A stretch of DNA of 44,371 nucleotides, taken from NCBI RefSeq assembly GCF_000423145.1, contig NZ_KE383981.1, positions 8,013-52,383 on the forward strand, written 5' to 3'. A program made the translations under genes and the position numbers. Shown one piece after another: positions 1 through 8,835 of this stretch (position 1 is the first letter of the stretch; each line of letters begins with the position of its first letter). Origin of the DNA: Helcococcus sueciensis DSM 17243. GTDB taxonomy: Bacteria; Bacillota; Clostridia; Tissierellales; Peptoniphilaceae. The notes below the pieces were generated by a model, which made no database searches, was not told the DNA's origin, and was given only the letters and a program-made list of their open reading frames with translations.

Positions 1-1170
1 AAAAATGAATTTACTTTAGAAGTATCAAAAGAAAATCTAATTACAGCTTCAAGTAATAGAGTATGGGGAGCATTTAAATTAGTAGAAGATACTGTTAAAG
101 TAGAATACAAAGTAAATTCAAATACACACGAAGATGTAGTGTTACCAGAAACACAAGAAGTATCAAAAGGAACAAAAATAACATTACCAGAATTAGAACT
201 ACCAGAAGGAAAAGTATTACTAGGATACAATGTAAATGGTGGAAAATACAGTGTAACAAACCAAGCTGGTGATGAAATAGAAATAAATGAAGATACAACA
301 ATAGTCGCAATCATTACATCAGAAAATGCAAAAGCAAAATTTGTATTCCATGAAGAAGAATTTAGTGGAAAATATTCAACTGATGCATTAAATATAGATG
401 TAATAAAAGGATTTAATGTAGTAGTAAAAGATGAAAACAAAGGTGATAAAACATCAGTATTAACAGGAAGAGAATTAACAGTATTAATGTTATCAAAAGG
501 AACACATTCATTTGAACTAGAAACACCAGGATATGAAGTAGTTAAGTTAGTAGATGAAAAAGGAAATGAACTAACAGAAAACACACTAACATATCCAGTA
601 AGAGCAAATGGAGATAGTTTAGGTAACAGAACTGTATATGTACAAGTAAAAGCTGTAGAAGAAGAAACTCAAGAAGAACCTGAAAGTGTTAAATTAACAT
701 TTGATCCAAACGAAGGTGTGTGGGCAGATGGTAGCGCTGATGATAGAGTTATAGAAGCAAATAAAGGTGATGTTATTGAAATTTTAGAAGCACCAGAAAG
801 AGAAGGATATAAATTCTTATTCTGGAAAGGTTCAGAATATCAACCTGGTGATGAATATACAGTTGAGGGTGAACATACATTTGTAGCTCAATGGGAAAGA
901 GAAGAGTCAAATAATGAACAAGAAACTCCGGAAGAACCTGAAACACCGGGTGAAACTGAAGAAGAAACACCAGGTGAAACTGAAAAAGAAACACCAGGTG
1001 AAACTGAAAAAGAAACACCAAGTGAAACTGAAAAAGAAACACCTGAAAAAACTAAACCAGGCAAAAATAATCCTAGAACAGGAGATGCTGGTATTATGTT
1101 ATCAGCGATTGCTTTAGCAGTTGCATCTGGAGCATTAACTCTTGTTAAAAGAAACAAAAAAGAAGATTAA
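1..1170 (+). CDS. Sortase-anchored surface protein, C-terminal part (5' truncated)
   Basis: The frame is open from base 1 to a TAA at 1168-1170, so only the last 389 residues are present and the true start lies upstream. The visible part is beta-rich. It includes a segment near residues 225-300 resembling the InlB-type/Listeria-Bacteroides repeat (FDPNEG..., GYKFLFWKG..., FVAQW). A Glu/Thr/Pro-rich linker follows with an 8-residue unit GETEKETP repeated about four times (about 945-1050). The protein ends in a cell-wall sorting signal: NPRTG at 1069-1083, a hydrophobic stretch, and a basic RNKKED tail. It should be covalently attached to peptidoglycan by a sortase. The catalytic or binding role of the missing N-terminal part is unknown. 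A class B sortase gene lies at 26794 in the same window. Confidence 0.85.
   Translation, partial: KNEFTLEVSKENLITASSNRVWGAFKLVEDTVKVEYKVNSNTHEDVVLPETQEVSKGTKITLPELELPEGKVLLGYNVNGGKYSVTNQAGDEIEINEDTTIVAIITSENAKAKFVFHEEEFSGKYSTDALNIDVIKGFNVVVKDENKGDKTSVLTGRELTVLMLSKGTHSFELETPGYEVVKLVDEKGNELTENTLTYPVRANGDSLGNRTVYVQVKAVEEETQEEPESVKLTFDPNEGVWADGSADDRVIEANKGDVIEILEAPEREGYKFLFWKGSEYQPGDEYTVEGEHTFVAQWEREESNNEQETPEEPETPGETEEETPGETEKETPGETEKETPSETEKETPEKTKPGKNNPRTGDAGIMLSAIALAVASGALTLVKRNKKED
945..1050 (+). repeat. Tandem 24-bp repeats encoding GETEKETP linker
   Basis: About four near-identical 24-base units encode the Pro/Glu/Thr-rich stalk between the last folded domain and the sorting signal. Such stalks usually span the cell wall. 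The units differ at only a few bases, so copy number could vary by slippage without changing frame. Confidence 0.75.
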
Positions 1171-1197
1171 TAGTTAATATATATATGTATATATATT

Positions 1198-1238
1198 AAA
1201 AAGGGTGATCTAGACATTTGGTCTAGGTCACTTTTTTA
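1198..1238 (+). terminator. Rho-independent terminator after surface protein gene
   Basis: An 11-bp stem (GTGATCTAGAC at 1205-1215 with GTCTAGGTCAC at 1221-1231, one G-U pair) encloses a 5-base loop and is followed directly by six T. It lies 28 bases after the stop codon and separates the surface gene from pepC. Confidence 0.9.
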
Positions 1239-1247
1239 TTATAGAAA

Positions 1248-1275
1248 TTTGATTCAATTTATTTAAAGGTATATA
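1248..1275 (+). promoter_or_regulatory. Probable sigma-A promoter of pepC
   Basis: A perfect TATAAT at 1270-1275 is preceded by TTTGAT/TTGATT at 1248-1254 with 15-16 bases between. The -35 spacing is short, so only the -10 is firm. The pepC start codon follows 32 bases later. Confidence 0.5.
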
Positions 1276-1307
1276 ATATTGTTTAAATATAATTATTGGA
1301 GGTAATT

Positions 1308-2636
1308 ATGAAAATTGATAAAAGGATATTGGATGAACAAGAAAAAAGATTCAATTCTGATAGAGCTTTAAGAATAGCTCAAAGAGCTGCATCAAATAAT
1401 GGAATCCTAGATGCAAGCATAGATTTAACTGAAACCAGATCAAATAGACATGAATTTAATATAAATATTAAAGAGACTAAAATTAGAAACCAAAAGGCAT
1501 CTGGTAGATGCTGGATTTTTGCGGCATTAAATGTTATGGAATATAAATTATGTAATAAATATAATTTAAATGAATTTGAATTATCACAATCATATATTTA
1601 TTTCTTTGATAAATTAGAAAGAGCGAATTATTTCTTTAATTCAATTTTAGAAACTTTGGATGAAGAATTAGATTCTAGATTAGTTTCACATATTTTAACT
1701 GATCCTATGGGTGATGGTGGACAATGGGATATGATTAAAAATATTATAAAAAAATATGGTATTGTGCCAAAAAATGCAATGCCTGAAACTACTAATTCAT
1801 CTGCAAGTGCTCAAATGAATTCTTACCTAACAAAAATACTAAGAATGTATGCGAAAAATTTAAGAAAAGCCCATAATGAAGGAAAATCTCATGATGAATT
1901 AGAGAGAATGATTAAAGGATACATTGAAAAAGTATATAATGTTTTAGCTATATCTTTAGGTACTCCACCAACAAAGATAGATTTTGAAGCAAGAGATAAA
2001 GATGATAATTTCATATCTCATAAAGATTTAACTCCAAAAGAATTTTTTGAATTAATAGATATGGATTTAGATCAATATATTTCAGTAATAAATGCGCCTA
2101 CTAAAGATAAACCTTTCTTAAATTCATATACTGTAGAATATCTAGGTAATGTATTAGAAGGGGATAGAGTAAAATATGTAAATGTTGAAATAGAAGACAT
2201 GAAAAAAGCAGTATTAGATCAATTAAGAGACAATGAACCAGTATGGTTTGGTTGTGATGTTGGACAATTTTTCTATAGAAAAAATTCAAGACTAGATTTA
2301 GAAACTGTTAATGTTATGGATATGTTTGATGTAGATTATGATTTTAATAAAGAAGATAGACTAGATTACAATGAATCATTAATGACACATGCCATGGTAT
2401 TTATGGGATGTAACTATGATAAAGAAAATAATACGGTGGATAGATATAGAGTAGAAAATTCATGGGGAGATAAATCAGGAGAAAAAGGTTTCTTAGTTAT
2501 GAGTGATGAATGGTTTGAAGAATATATGTATCAAGCTTTAATCAATAAAAAACATCTATCAAAAGAAATAATAGATGCGTATGAAAAAGAACCTATTAAA
2601 CTAAAACCATGGGATCCAATGGGGTCATTAGCATAA
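1308..2636 (+). CDS. pepC: Aminopeptidase C / bleomycin hydrolase (C1B family)
   Basis: This is a cytoplasmic cysteine aminopeptidase of the bleomycin hydrolase family (C1B), which removes N-terminal residues from peptides and is normally a homohexamer. The 442 residues match the usual family length. The papain-like catalytic residues are visible: Cys68 in KASGRCWIFAAL, His361 in MTHAMVFMG, and Asn384 in VENSWGDKSG. I chose ATG 1308 because GGAGG stands 7 bases upstream; an in-frame TTG at 1296 lies before that site and has none of its own. There is no signal peptide. It is monocistronic, bounded by terminators on both sides, and probably finishes peptide breakdown together with the two M3 peptidases at 32690 and 37795. 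Confidence 0.96.
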   Translation: MKIDKRILDEQEKRFNSDRALRIAQRAASNNGILDASIDLTETRSNRHEFNINIKETKIRNQKASGRCWIFAALNVMEYKLCNKYNLNEFELSQSYIYFFDKLERANYFFNSILETLDEELDSRLVSHILTDPMGDGGQWDMIKNIIKKYGIVPKNAMPETTNSSASAQMNSYLTKILRMYAKNLRKAHNEGKSHDELERMIKGYIEKVYNVLAISLGTPPTKIDFEARDKDDNFISHKDLTPKEFFELIDMDLDQYISVINAPTKDKPFLNSYTVEYLGNVLEGDRVKYVNVEIEDMKKAVLDQLRDNEPVWFGCDVGQFFYRKNSRLDLETVNVMDMFDVDYDFNKEDRLDYNESLMTHAMVFMGCNYDKENNTVDRYRVENSWGDKSGEKGFLVMSDEWFEEYMYQALINKKHLSKEIIDAYEKEPIKLKPWDPMGSLA

Positions 2637-2660
2637 TATAAAACAGGTACCAATATTATA

Positions 2661-2699
2661 AAAGGACAGTAAATTTTAGAATTAAATTTACTGTTCTTT
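2661..2699 (+). terminator. Hairpin terminator after pepC
   Basis: A 16-bp stem (2661-2676 with 2684-2699, one G-U pair) closes a 7-base loop. The T-rich 3' arm continues into TATTATATAG. It begins 25 bases after the pepC stop. Confidence 0.8.
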
Positions 2700-2849
2700 A
2701 TTATATAGTAATAAAAAACGCATAATAGCTTTTAAGAATATCAAAAAGAGCATTATAAAATAGATTGAAATTAGATTAAAGAATAAATTTTTCTTAAATT
2801 TACAAATATTAATATATACTATATATAAAGAATATATTGTGAGGATTAT

Positions 2850-4742
2850 ATGAAAAGAATAATAAATAGTTTTTATCACGATTCAACAAAATATTTTGTT
2901 TCAAATCCATTTCCTAAAATAGGGGATGAAATTGATGTTAAATGTAGATTTTTAAAAAATGACAAAATAAAAGATGTATTTATTAGATATAGAAAATTTG
3001 GTGAAGAAGTTATTCAACAAATGGAATTTGACTATGAAAAAAATGGACTTTCTTATTATACGACAAAAGTTAAAATGAGAGAGGATATTTTTTCTTATAT
3101 ATTTATACTAACTACAATAGATGAAGTTTATTACTTCAATAAAAGGGGAGCTTTTAATTATAGACTTGATAATTCAAATAATTTTAAAATTCTTGTAAAT
3201 TACAATGCGCCATCTTGGATGAGTAAAACAGTATTTTATCAAATAATTCCCGACAGATTTAGAAATGGTGATGATTCTATTACTATAAAAAGTGAAGATT
3301 ATATATATCAAGGAAAAAGACCTATAACTATGAGTTGGAATGAGAAACCTTATGAATGGCCGATTACTAAAAATTTAGATTTTTATGGCGGGGATTTCTA
3401 CGGTATAATTGAAAAATTAGATTATTTACAAGAATTAGGAATTAATGCTATTTATCTAAATCCTATTTTCAAATCGCCAACTATGCACAAATATGATGCT
3501 CTTGATTATTTTGAAATAGATCCAACTCTTGGAGGTGATGAAGCTTTTATAGAACTTTCTAAAGAAATTCATAAAAGAGGAATGAAAGTTATTTTAGATA
3601 TTTCGATAAATCATACATCTTCATCAGCAAAATGGTTTAATAAAGATGGAGAATTTTATGATAAATCAATAGGAGCCTATAATAATCCAGATTCTGAATA
3701 TCGAGAATTTTATTTTATAGAAGATGATGGTTCTTATTATAAATGGAATGGTGTTGATACAATGCCAGTTTTAAATTATGGAAGTCAAAAATTACGAGAC
3801 ATAATTTATAGAGATAAAAATTCTGTTATTAAAAAATATTTAAAGGAACCATATAATATTGATGGATGGAGATTTGATGTAGCGGATGTAATGGCTAGAA
3901 ACGAAAAACTAAATGTTTATTATGAGGTTTGGGAAGAAATAAATGAGGCTGTAAAATCTGTAAATAAAAATGCTCTAATACTCTCAGAAGAGTGGCAAGA
4001 TGCTCCAGAAATGTATAATGGAAAGAGATGGGATTCTACTATGAACTATTTTGGTTCAAATCTTCCAATTAGAGAATTTGCTGGAGAAATAGATGTATTT
4101 ACTAGAAGAAATGAAAAGTTATCTATACTAAAACCATATTTTTCAGCAGAAAATCTAAAAGAAAGAATATTACAAACAATGGTAAATCAAGCTGATATGA
4201 TTAACTATCAAATGTTTAATTTAGTAAATAGTCATGATATAACAAGGTTAAATAATAACCCGGAAATATCTTACGAAAAATATGTAGGTGCGATAACTAC
4301 ATTATTTGGAATTCCTGGAGCTGTAAATATTTATTATGGAGATGAAGTTTACTTGGATGGTCATATTAATTCCTATGAAGGATGTAGATACCCGATGAAT
4401 TGGGATGAAAATCTAAATGAAATAGAAACTAAAACACATGATTTATATAAAAAATTAATTTATTTAAAAACTAAAAAAGAAGCTTTTCAATTTGGTGGAT
4501 TTAAAGTGATATATGCAAAAGGAGATGTATTTGCATTTACTAGATTTACAGAAGATGAAGCATATATAATAGTGTGGAGTAAGTCTGAAAAAGAAGAAAA
4601 TTTTGATATAGATTTATCTGAAATTGGTATTTTTGAAAAGTTTGAAATGGAAATGGGACAAGCTAAAGTAAAATTTAGAAACAATGAAATTATATCTTTG
4701 GATATTTATCCTATGTCGACTATTATTTTAAGGATGGAGTAA
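2850..4742 (+). CDS. GH13 alpha-glucan hydrolase (neopullulanase / maltogenic amylase-like)
   Basis: A 630-residue glycoside hydrolase family 13 enzyme with no signal peptide, so it should act on maltodextrins or glycogen-type oligosaccharides in the cytoplasm. Residues 1-120 look like the N-terminal CBM34-type beta domain of cyclomaltodextrinases and neopullulanases. The (beta/alpha)8 barrel follows from about 130. The four conserved regions are visible: DISINHTS, GWRFDVADVM (nucleophile Asp343), ILSEEWQDA (acid/base Glu380) and NLVNSHDITR (Asp463). The third motif is SEEW rather than the common GEIW. ATG 2850 follows GTGAGG. It is first in an apparent operon with prmA, whose ATG begins 3 bases after the stop. 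Exact substrate specificity cannot be told from sequence. Confidence 0.9.
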   Translation: MKRIINSFYHDSTKYFVSNPFPKIGDEIDVKCRFLKNDKIKDVFIRYRKFGEEVIQQMEFDYEKNGLSYYTTKVKMREDIFSYIFILTTIDEVYYFNKRGAFNYRLDNSNNFKILVNYNAPSWMSKTVFYQIIPDRFRNGDDSITIKSEDYIYQGKRPITMSWNEKPYEWPITKNLDFYGGDFYGIIEKLDYLQELGINAIYLNPIFKSPTMHKYDALDYFEIDPTLGGDEAFIELSKEIHKRGMKVILDISINHTSSSAKWFNKDGEFYDKSIGAYNNPDSEYREFYFIEDDGSYYKWNGVDTMPVLNYGSQKLRDIIYRDKNSVIKKYLKEPYNIDGWRFDVADVMARNEKLNVYYEVWEEINEAVKSVNKNALILSEEWQDAPEMYNGKRWDSTMNYFGSNLPIREFAGEIDVFTRRNEKLSILKPYFSAENLKERILQTMVNQADMINYQMFNLVNSHDITRLNNNPEISYEKYVGAITTLFGIPGAVNIYYGDEVYLDGHINSYEGCRYPMNWDENLNEIETKTHDLYKKLIYLKTKKEAFQFGGFKVIYAKGDVFAFTRFTEDEAYIIVWSKSEKEENFDIDLSEIGIFEKFEMEMGQAKVKFRNNEIISLDIYPMSTIILRME

Positions 4743-4744
4743 AA

Positions 4745-5659
4745 ATGGATAATTACTATTTAATAAAGTTTATATTAGATAGAAAATATGACGAATTGAT
4801 ACAATTAAATATTTTTAATTTTGAAACAATAGGATTTGAAGTTGATGATCCTATAGAAAAGATGGAAATATTGAAAGAATTACCAGAATGGGATATTGCA
4901 GAATTTGATATAAAGGATGAAAATAATATTTCCTATGGAGTATATTTTGAAGATAGTGAAAAAGGATTGAAAGAAATTTCTAAATTCTTAGATTTTATGA
5001 ATCAAAATATAGAAGACTTCGAATATGAAAAAGAGTTAATTGATAATTCAAACTGGGAAGAAGAATGGAAAAAGTCATACAAATCATTTGAAATAGGGAA
5101 ATCTATATTAGTTAAACCTTCATGGGAAGAAAGTAGAGATACCGATAGAATAATAATAGAAATTGATCCTAAGATGGCGTTTGGAACGGGCACACATGAA
5201 ACAACTTCAATGTGCATGGAATATGTTGAACAAATGGATATGAAAGATAGGGATATCTTAGATATAGGATGCGGATCAGGAATATTATCTATATTGTCAA
5301 AAAAATTAAATGCTAAAAATGTTGATGCCTGTGATATTGATCAAATTGCAGTAGATTCTACAATTGAAAATTCAAATATAAATAATGTAGAAGTTAATGC
5401 TTTTATCTCGGATTTATTTTCGAATGTAGAAAAGAAATATGATATTATATTTGCTAATATATTAGCAGAAATACTTGTAAAAATGCTATCTGAAACAAAT
5501 GAATATCTGAAAGAAAAAGGTATACTTATTCTTTCTGGAATTATTAGAGAAAAAGAGAATTTAGTATTGCAAGCTTTAGAAGAAAATGATTTTGAATTAA
5601 TAGATAAAGTATATAAAAATGATTGGGTTCTATTATCTGCAAGGAGAAAAAATGTTTAG
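4745..5659 (+). CDS. prmA: Ribosomal protein L11 methyltransferase
   Basis: A 304-residue SAM-dependent methyltransferase that methylates ribosomal protein L11, close to the usual length of about 310. The N-terminal ferredoxin-like substrate-recognition region is followed by the family signature FGTGTHETTSMCM. Next come the SAM loop DIGCGSGILS, the acidic end of strand 2 (ACDID) and the FANILAEIL motif. It is 3 bases downstream of the amylase gene and overlaps the start of rsmE by 8 bases. The pairing with rsmE is common in Firmicutes, where the two usually sit downstream of dnaJ; here a GH13 gene occupies that place. Confidence 0.95.
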   Translation: MDNYYLIKFILDRKYDELIQLNIFNFETIGFEVDDPIEKMEILKELPEWDIAEFDIKDENNISYGVYFEDSEKGLKEISKFLDFMNQNIEDFEYEKELIDNSNWEEEWKKSYKSFEIGKSILVKPSWEESRDTDRIIIEIDPKMAFGTGTHETTSMCMEYVEQMDMKDRDILDIGCGSGILSILSKKLNAKNVDACDIDQIAVDSTIENSNINNVEVNAFISDLFSNVEKKYDIIFANILAEILVKMLSETNEYLKEKGILILSGIIREKENLVLQALEENDFELIDKVYKNDWVLLSARRKNV

Positions 5660-6377
5660 GTTTTTTGAAGATGAAACTTCTCTACAAGAAGATAAAATAT
5701 TACTTAATAAGTCTAATTTAAAGCACATAAAAGTTCTTAGAATAGCAGAAGATGAAGAAATTGAAATTGTAATAAATGGTATCGTTTATTTATCAAAACT
5801 TATCGATTTTAATGGAGAAAAAATTGCAAATATAATATCAAAAAGAATAGATGAAAATGAGTCTGATATTAGGATTAATCTTTATCAAGGACTTCCAAAA
5901 TCAGATAAATTTGAGTGGATTATTCAAAAATCTATAGAACTTGGAGTAAATGAAATTGTACCTTTTGAGTCTGAAAGAACAATTGTAAAATGGGATAATA
6001 AGAAAGAAAAGAAAAAATTAGAAAGATATAGTGAAATTGCAGAATCTGCGGCTAAACAATCTAAAAGAACATATATACCTAAGGTAAGTAGATTACTTAG
6101 TTTTAATGAAATGCTTGAAGAGTTGAAAAATTCATATACTATACTTGCTTATGAAAATCGTGGTAATAGTTTAAGAGATATTTTACAAAAAGATAAACCT
6201 AAAGAAATAAATATAATTATAGGTCCTGAAGGTGGATTTTCTGAAGAAGAGGTTAAGAAATTTGAAAGAATTGGTGCAAATATAGTAAATCTTGGAAAAA
6301 GAATACTAAGGACAGAAACTGCAGCAATCGCTTTAATTTCTATGATTCAATATGAATTAGGAGATATTAATATTTAA
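5652..6377 (+). CDS. rsmE: 16S rRNA (uracil1498-N3)-methyltransferase
   Basis: A 241-residue SPOUT-class methyltransferase that modifies U1498 of 16S rRNA. The N-terminal PUA-like domain is followed by the SPOUT knot with GLPKSDKFEWIIQKSIELGV, IIGPEGGFSEEEV and LGKRILRTETAA, all typical of RsmE. ATG 5652 is chosen because AAGGAG stands just upstream; the frame extends further upstream but inside prmA and without a ribosome binding site. The 8-base overlap with prmA implies translational coupling. No terminator is evident before the rpsU promoter. Confidence 0.95.
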   Translation: MFRFFEDETSLQEDKILLNKSNLKHIKVLRIAEDEEIEIVINGIVYLSKLIDFNGEKIANIISKRIDENESDIRINLYQGLPKSDKFEWIIQKSIELGVNEIVPFESERTIVKWDNKKEKKKLERYSEIAESAAKQSKRTYIPKVSRLLSFNEMLEELKNSYTILAYENRGNSLRDILQKDKPKEINIIIGPEGGFSEEEVKKFERIGANIVNLGKRILRTETAAIALISMIQYELGDINI

Positions 6378-6389
6378 ACACATTAATAC

Positions 6390-6418
6390 TTGAAATATAA
6401 ATATATTTAATATATAAT
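6390..6418 (+). promoter_or_regulatory. Sigma-A promoter of rpsU
   Basis: TTGAAA at 6390-6395 and TATAAT at 6413-6418 are separated by exactly 17 bases. Transcription from about 6425 would give a leader of roughly 43 bases before the rpsU start. Confidence 0.85.
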
Positions 6419-6467
6419 GTTCAGGTAAACCTCAATGGTGACTAAAGCATGTGGGGAGGTGAAATAC

Positions 6468-6647
6468 ATGACAGAAGTTAAAGTTGGTGAAAACGAATCA
6501 ATCGACAGTGCTTTAAAGAGATTTAAAAGACAATGTGCTCGTACTGGAGTTTTATCAGAATACAAAAGAAAAGAGTTTTATGAAAAACCAAGCGTTGTAA
6601 GAAAGAGAAAACTTGACGCAGCTAAGAGAAAAAAAAGAAGAGGATAA
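6468..6647 (+). CDS. rpsU: 30S ribosomal protein S21
   Basis: A 59-residue, very basic small-subunit ribosomal protein. The S21 pattern is clear: [17 protein letters not shown] near the N terminus, a [16 protein letters not shown] middle, and a Lys/Arg tail ending in KKRRG. ATG 6468 follows GGGGAGGTG at good spacing. An in-frame start at 6435 would add 11 residues foreign to the family and lacks a ribosome binding site. It has its own promoter and terminator. Confidence 0.97.
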   Translation: MTEVKVGENESIDSALKRFKRQCARTGVLSEYKRKEFYEKPSVVRKRKLDAAKRKKRRG

Positions 6648-6669
6648 TTCCTTAAATATAAAATTTTAG

Positions 6670-6697
6670 AGTCTACCTTATATTTGGTAGACTTTTT
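6670..6697 (+). terminator. Rho-independent terminator after rpsU
   Basis: An 8-bp stem AGTCTACC (6670-6677) / GGTAGACT (6686-6693) with an 8-base loop runs directly into TTTTTAATTTT. Confidence 0.9.
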
Positions 6698-6726
6698 AAT
6701 TTTCTAAATAAAATATCGTTAATTTA

Positions 6727-6756
6727 TTGCATGATATATTGATTTTAAGGTATAAT
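6727..6756 (+). promoter_or_regulatory. Promoter of the nfeD-rpoD gene cluster
   Basis: TTGCAT at 6727-6732 and TATAAT at 6751-6756 are separated by 18 bases, 60 bases upstream of the nfeD start. No other convincing terminator-promoter pair is visible until after rpoD, so this may drive much of the cluster. Internal promoters cannot be excluded. Confidence 0.7.
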
Positions 6757-6816
6757 TAAATTGTATAAGTGGATTAAAGTTGTTATTAAAATAATCCCGT
6801 TTTACAAGGAGGTTGT

Positions 6817-7311
6817 ATGCTTAAAGAGTTTATAACAAACCCAGTACTATTTACATTGTTGTTAACTATTGCATTGACTTTAGTTTCAATAGAGATTTTC
6901 GTACCTGGTTTTGGAATTTTCGGTATAACTGGAGCGTATCTGATATTTGAATCAATACTTGCAGCTGGAAATATTGAAAATGTTGTTATGTATATTCTAC
7001 TATCTATATTTATAACTTTAATATTAGATTTTATACTCGTGAAGTTTTTTGTAAAAAATATGGATACTAATAAAATAGTATTAAATACTAGCTTGTCTAA
7101 AGCTAAAGGAAATGGTCCAAATTTAGATACGAAAGATTTAATAGGAAAGACAGGTATTGTAAACAAAACATTAAGACCTTATGGAGAGATTGAAATTGAA
7201 GGGAAAGTATATGTAGCAACAAGCTATGGAGACTTTATTGATAAAGGTGACACAGTAATTGTAGATAAAGTCGAAGGAAGCACTTTATATTGTAAAATAA
7301 ATAGGAGATAA
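6817..7311 (+). CDS. NfeD-family membrane protein (short form)
   Basis: A 164-residue NfeD-like protein. Three hydrophobic helices occupy roughly residues 8-80, including the [10 protein letters not shown] motif of the family. A soluble OB-fold domain follows at about 100-160 ([28 protein letters not shown]...). It lacks the N-terminal ClpP-like protease domain of long NfeD proteins. ATG 6817 has AAGGAGG upstream. It sits 2 bases before floA, the usual NfeD-flotillin pairing; these proteins are thought to work together in membrane microdomains. The molecular role of the short form is not firmly known. Confidence 0.9.
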   Translation: MLKEFITNPVLFTLLLTIALTLVSIEIFVPGFGIFGITGAYLIFESILAAGNIENVVMYILLSIFITLILDFILVKFFVKNMDTNKIVLNTSLSKAKGNGPNLDTKDLIGKTGIVNKTLRPYGEIEIEGKVYVATSYGDFIDKGDTVIVDKVEGSTLYCKINRR

Positions 7312-7313
7312 TT

Positions 7314-8318
7314 ATGATTATAGCATTATTAGATAATAGTGGATTTTTTAGTATGGGAATCATTGGAATACTAGTAATAATTTTTATAACGATATTCTTT
7401 AGATTTATTCCTGTTGGATTGTGGATTACAGCTGCATTTTCAGGAGTTAAAGTAGGCCTTGGTACACTTATTGGTATGAGAATGAGAAGAGTAGCTCCTT
7501 CTAAAATAATTAATCCGCTTATTAAGGCAACAAAGGGTGGAATTAAAATAAATATTAATGAATTAGAAGCACATTATCTATCAGGTGGTAATGTAAGTAA
7601 AGTAGTGGATGCGTTGATTGCAGCTCAAAGAGCTGACATAGATCTTGAATTTGAACAAGCTGCAGCTATAGATTTAGCTGGTAGAGATGTATTCGAAGCG
7701 GTACAAATATCTGTAAATCCAAAAGTTATACAAACACCAATAATTGCAGCGGTAGCAATGGACGGTATTGAAATTAGAGCTATTGCAAAAGTAACAGTGA
7801 GAGCAAATTTAAATAGATTGGTTGGTGGTGCTGGTGAAGAAACTATAATCGCAAGAGTTGGTGAAGGTATCGTAACTACAGTAGGTTCATCAACAACACA
7901 TAAAGAAGTTTTAGAAAATCCAGATATTATATCAAAGAATGTTCTTGTTAAAGGTTTAGACTCAGGTACTGCTTTTGAAATCTTATCTATTGATATAGCA
8001 GATGTTGACGTAGGAAGAAATATAGGTGCTGCACTTCAAGCTGATCAAGCAGAAACAGATAAGAAGATAGCTCAAGCTAAAGCTGAAGAAAGAAGAGCTA
8101 TGGCTGTTGCTCAAGAACAAGAAATGCAAGCAGAAGTAAGACGAATGAGAGCAAAAGTAGTTGAAGCAGAATCAGAAGTTCCACTTGCACTAGCTGAAGC
8201 GTTGAAGTCAGGTAAGATGGGATATATGGACTATTATAAATTACAAAATGTCATAGCTGACACTGATATGAGAAATTCTATCGCAGGTGATGAGTTAAAC
8301 CCAACAGAAGGAGAATAA
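7314..8318 (+). CDS. floA: Flotillin-like protein FloA (SPFH domain)
   Basis: A 334-residue bacterial flotillin that organises functional membrane microdomains. An N-terminal hydrophobic hairpin (about residues 10-55) inserts into the membrane. An SPFH/band-7 domain follows (about 60-230, with [29 protein letters not shown]). An Ala/Glu/Gln-rich coiled coil spans about 235-300 ([23 protein letters not shown]...). Length and motifs match the YqfA/FloA family. ATG 7314 has AGGAG 7 bases upstream. It is placed between nfeD and an unknown charged protein, in the same cluster as phoH and era. Confidence 0.95.
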   Translation: MIIALLDNSGFFSMGIIGILVIIFITIFFRFIPVGLWITAAFSGVKVGLGTLIGMRMRRVAPSKIINPLIKATKGGIKININELEAHYLSGGNVSKVVDALIAAQRADIDLEFEQAAAIDLAGRDVFEAVQISVNPKVIQTPIIAAVAMDGIEIRAIAKVTVRANLNRLVGGAGEETIIARVGEGIVTTVGSSTTHKEVLENPDIISKNVLVKGLDSGTAFEILSIDIADVDVGRNIGAALQADQAETDKKIAQAKAEERRAMAVAQEQEMQAEVRRMRAKVVEAESEVPLALAEALKSGKMGYMDYYKLQNVIADTDMRNSIAGDELNPTEGE

Positions 8319-8319
8319 T

Positions 8320-8796
8320 ATGGGTTTAATTACAGATCTTTTATCTGAACTTGCAGAGATTGGAGTTGAAGTTGTATCAGATCAACTAAAGTCAGACGAG
8401 ACTAGAAAAGATAGAATAAATAAAAGTGGTAAAAAGGCGGAAGAATTTTTACAAAGAATAGAAAAAGAATATAAGAATAAAAATTATAAATCAGGTGAAA
8501 AGTCTTCTGTAAAAACAAATATTAAAAGGGAAAATCTGACAGAATCTAAGACTCCTATTGAAGCGGAAGCAAATAAAAATATCGAAGATATTCCTATTGA
8601 GGAAAGACTTAAAAGATATAAAGAGACTAAAAGAAAGGCGGAAGCTAAGAGTCTTCAAAGAGAGAAAAATGATATTTTGGAATTTACTAATTTAGAAAAT
8701 AAAAAAAGAACAAAAAAATATAAACAAATATTGAAAAGTAGAAATGGTGCAAGAGATGCATTTATCTATAGTACAATTTTTGAAAAAAAAGTATAG
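8320..8796 (+). CDS. Uncharacterised highly charged protein in the floA-phoH cluster
   Basis: I do not recognise this 158-residue protein. It starts one base after the floA stop (AAGGAG upstream), so it is probably translated with floA. Residues 1-20 (MGLITDLLSELAEIGVEVVS) could form a short amphipathic helix. The rest is dominated by Lys, Glu, Arg and Asn, predicted helical and partly disordered, with no Cys. There is no signal peptide or transmembrane helix. The last residues (SRNGARDAFIYSTIFEKKV) are less charged and may fold or bind a partner. Position suggests a link to the FloA/NfeD membrane system, but that is inference only. Confidence 0.75.
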   Translation: MGLITDLLSELAEIGVEVVSDQLKSDETRKDRINKSGKKAEEFLQRIEKEYKNKNYKSGEKSSVKTNIKRENLTESKTPIEAEANKNIEDIPIEERLKRYKETKRKAEAKSLQREKNDILEFTNLENKKRTKKYKQILKSRNGARDAFIYSTIFEKKV

Positions 8797-8817
8797 AGAT
8801 ATTATCTCTATACTTTT
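8787..8817 (+). terminator. Intra-cluster hairpin overlapping a stop codon, before phoH
   Basis: A nearly perfect 13-14-bp stem (8787-8800 with 8804-8817) with a 3-base loop ends in TTTT. It contains the stop codon of the preceding gene and lies 19 bases before the presumed phoH start. It could act as a weak terminator or attenuator, or protect the upstream message. The T-tract is short, so read-through is likely. Confidence 0.6.
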
Positions 8818-8835
8818 CAGTAATTGGAGGTTAAT

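Noticed and set aside
773-1157. Minus- and plus-strand alternative frames across the ETP repeat region
   Set aside because: They are shadows caused by the 24-base repeat; their products are low-complexity and have no ribosome binding site.
2101-2289. Minus-strand frame within pepC
   Set aside because: Shadow of the real gene; low-complexity Leu/His/Tyr-rich product.
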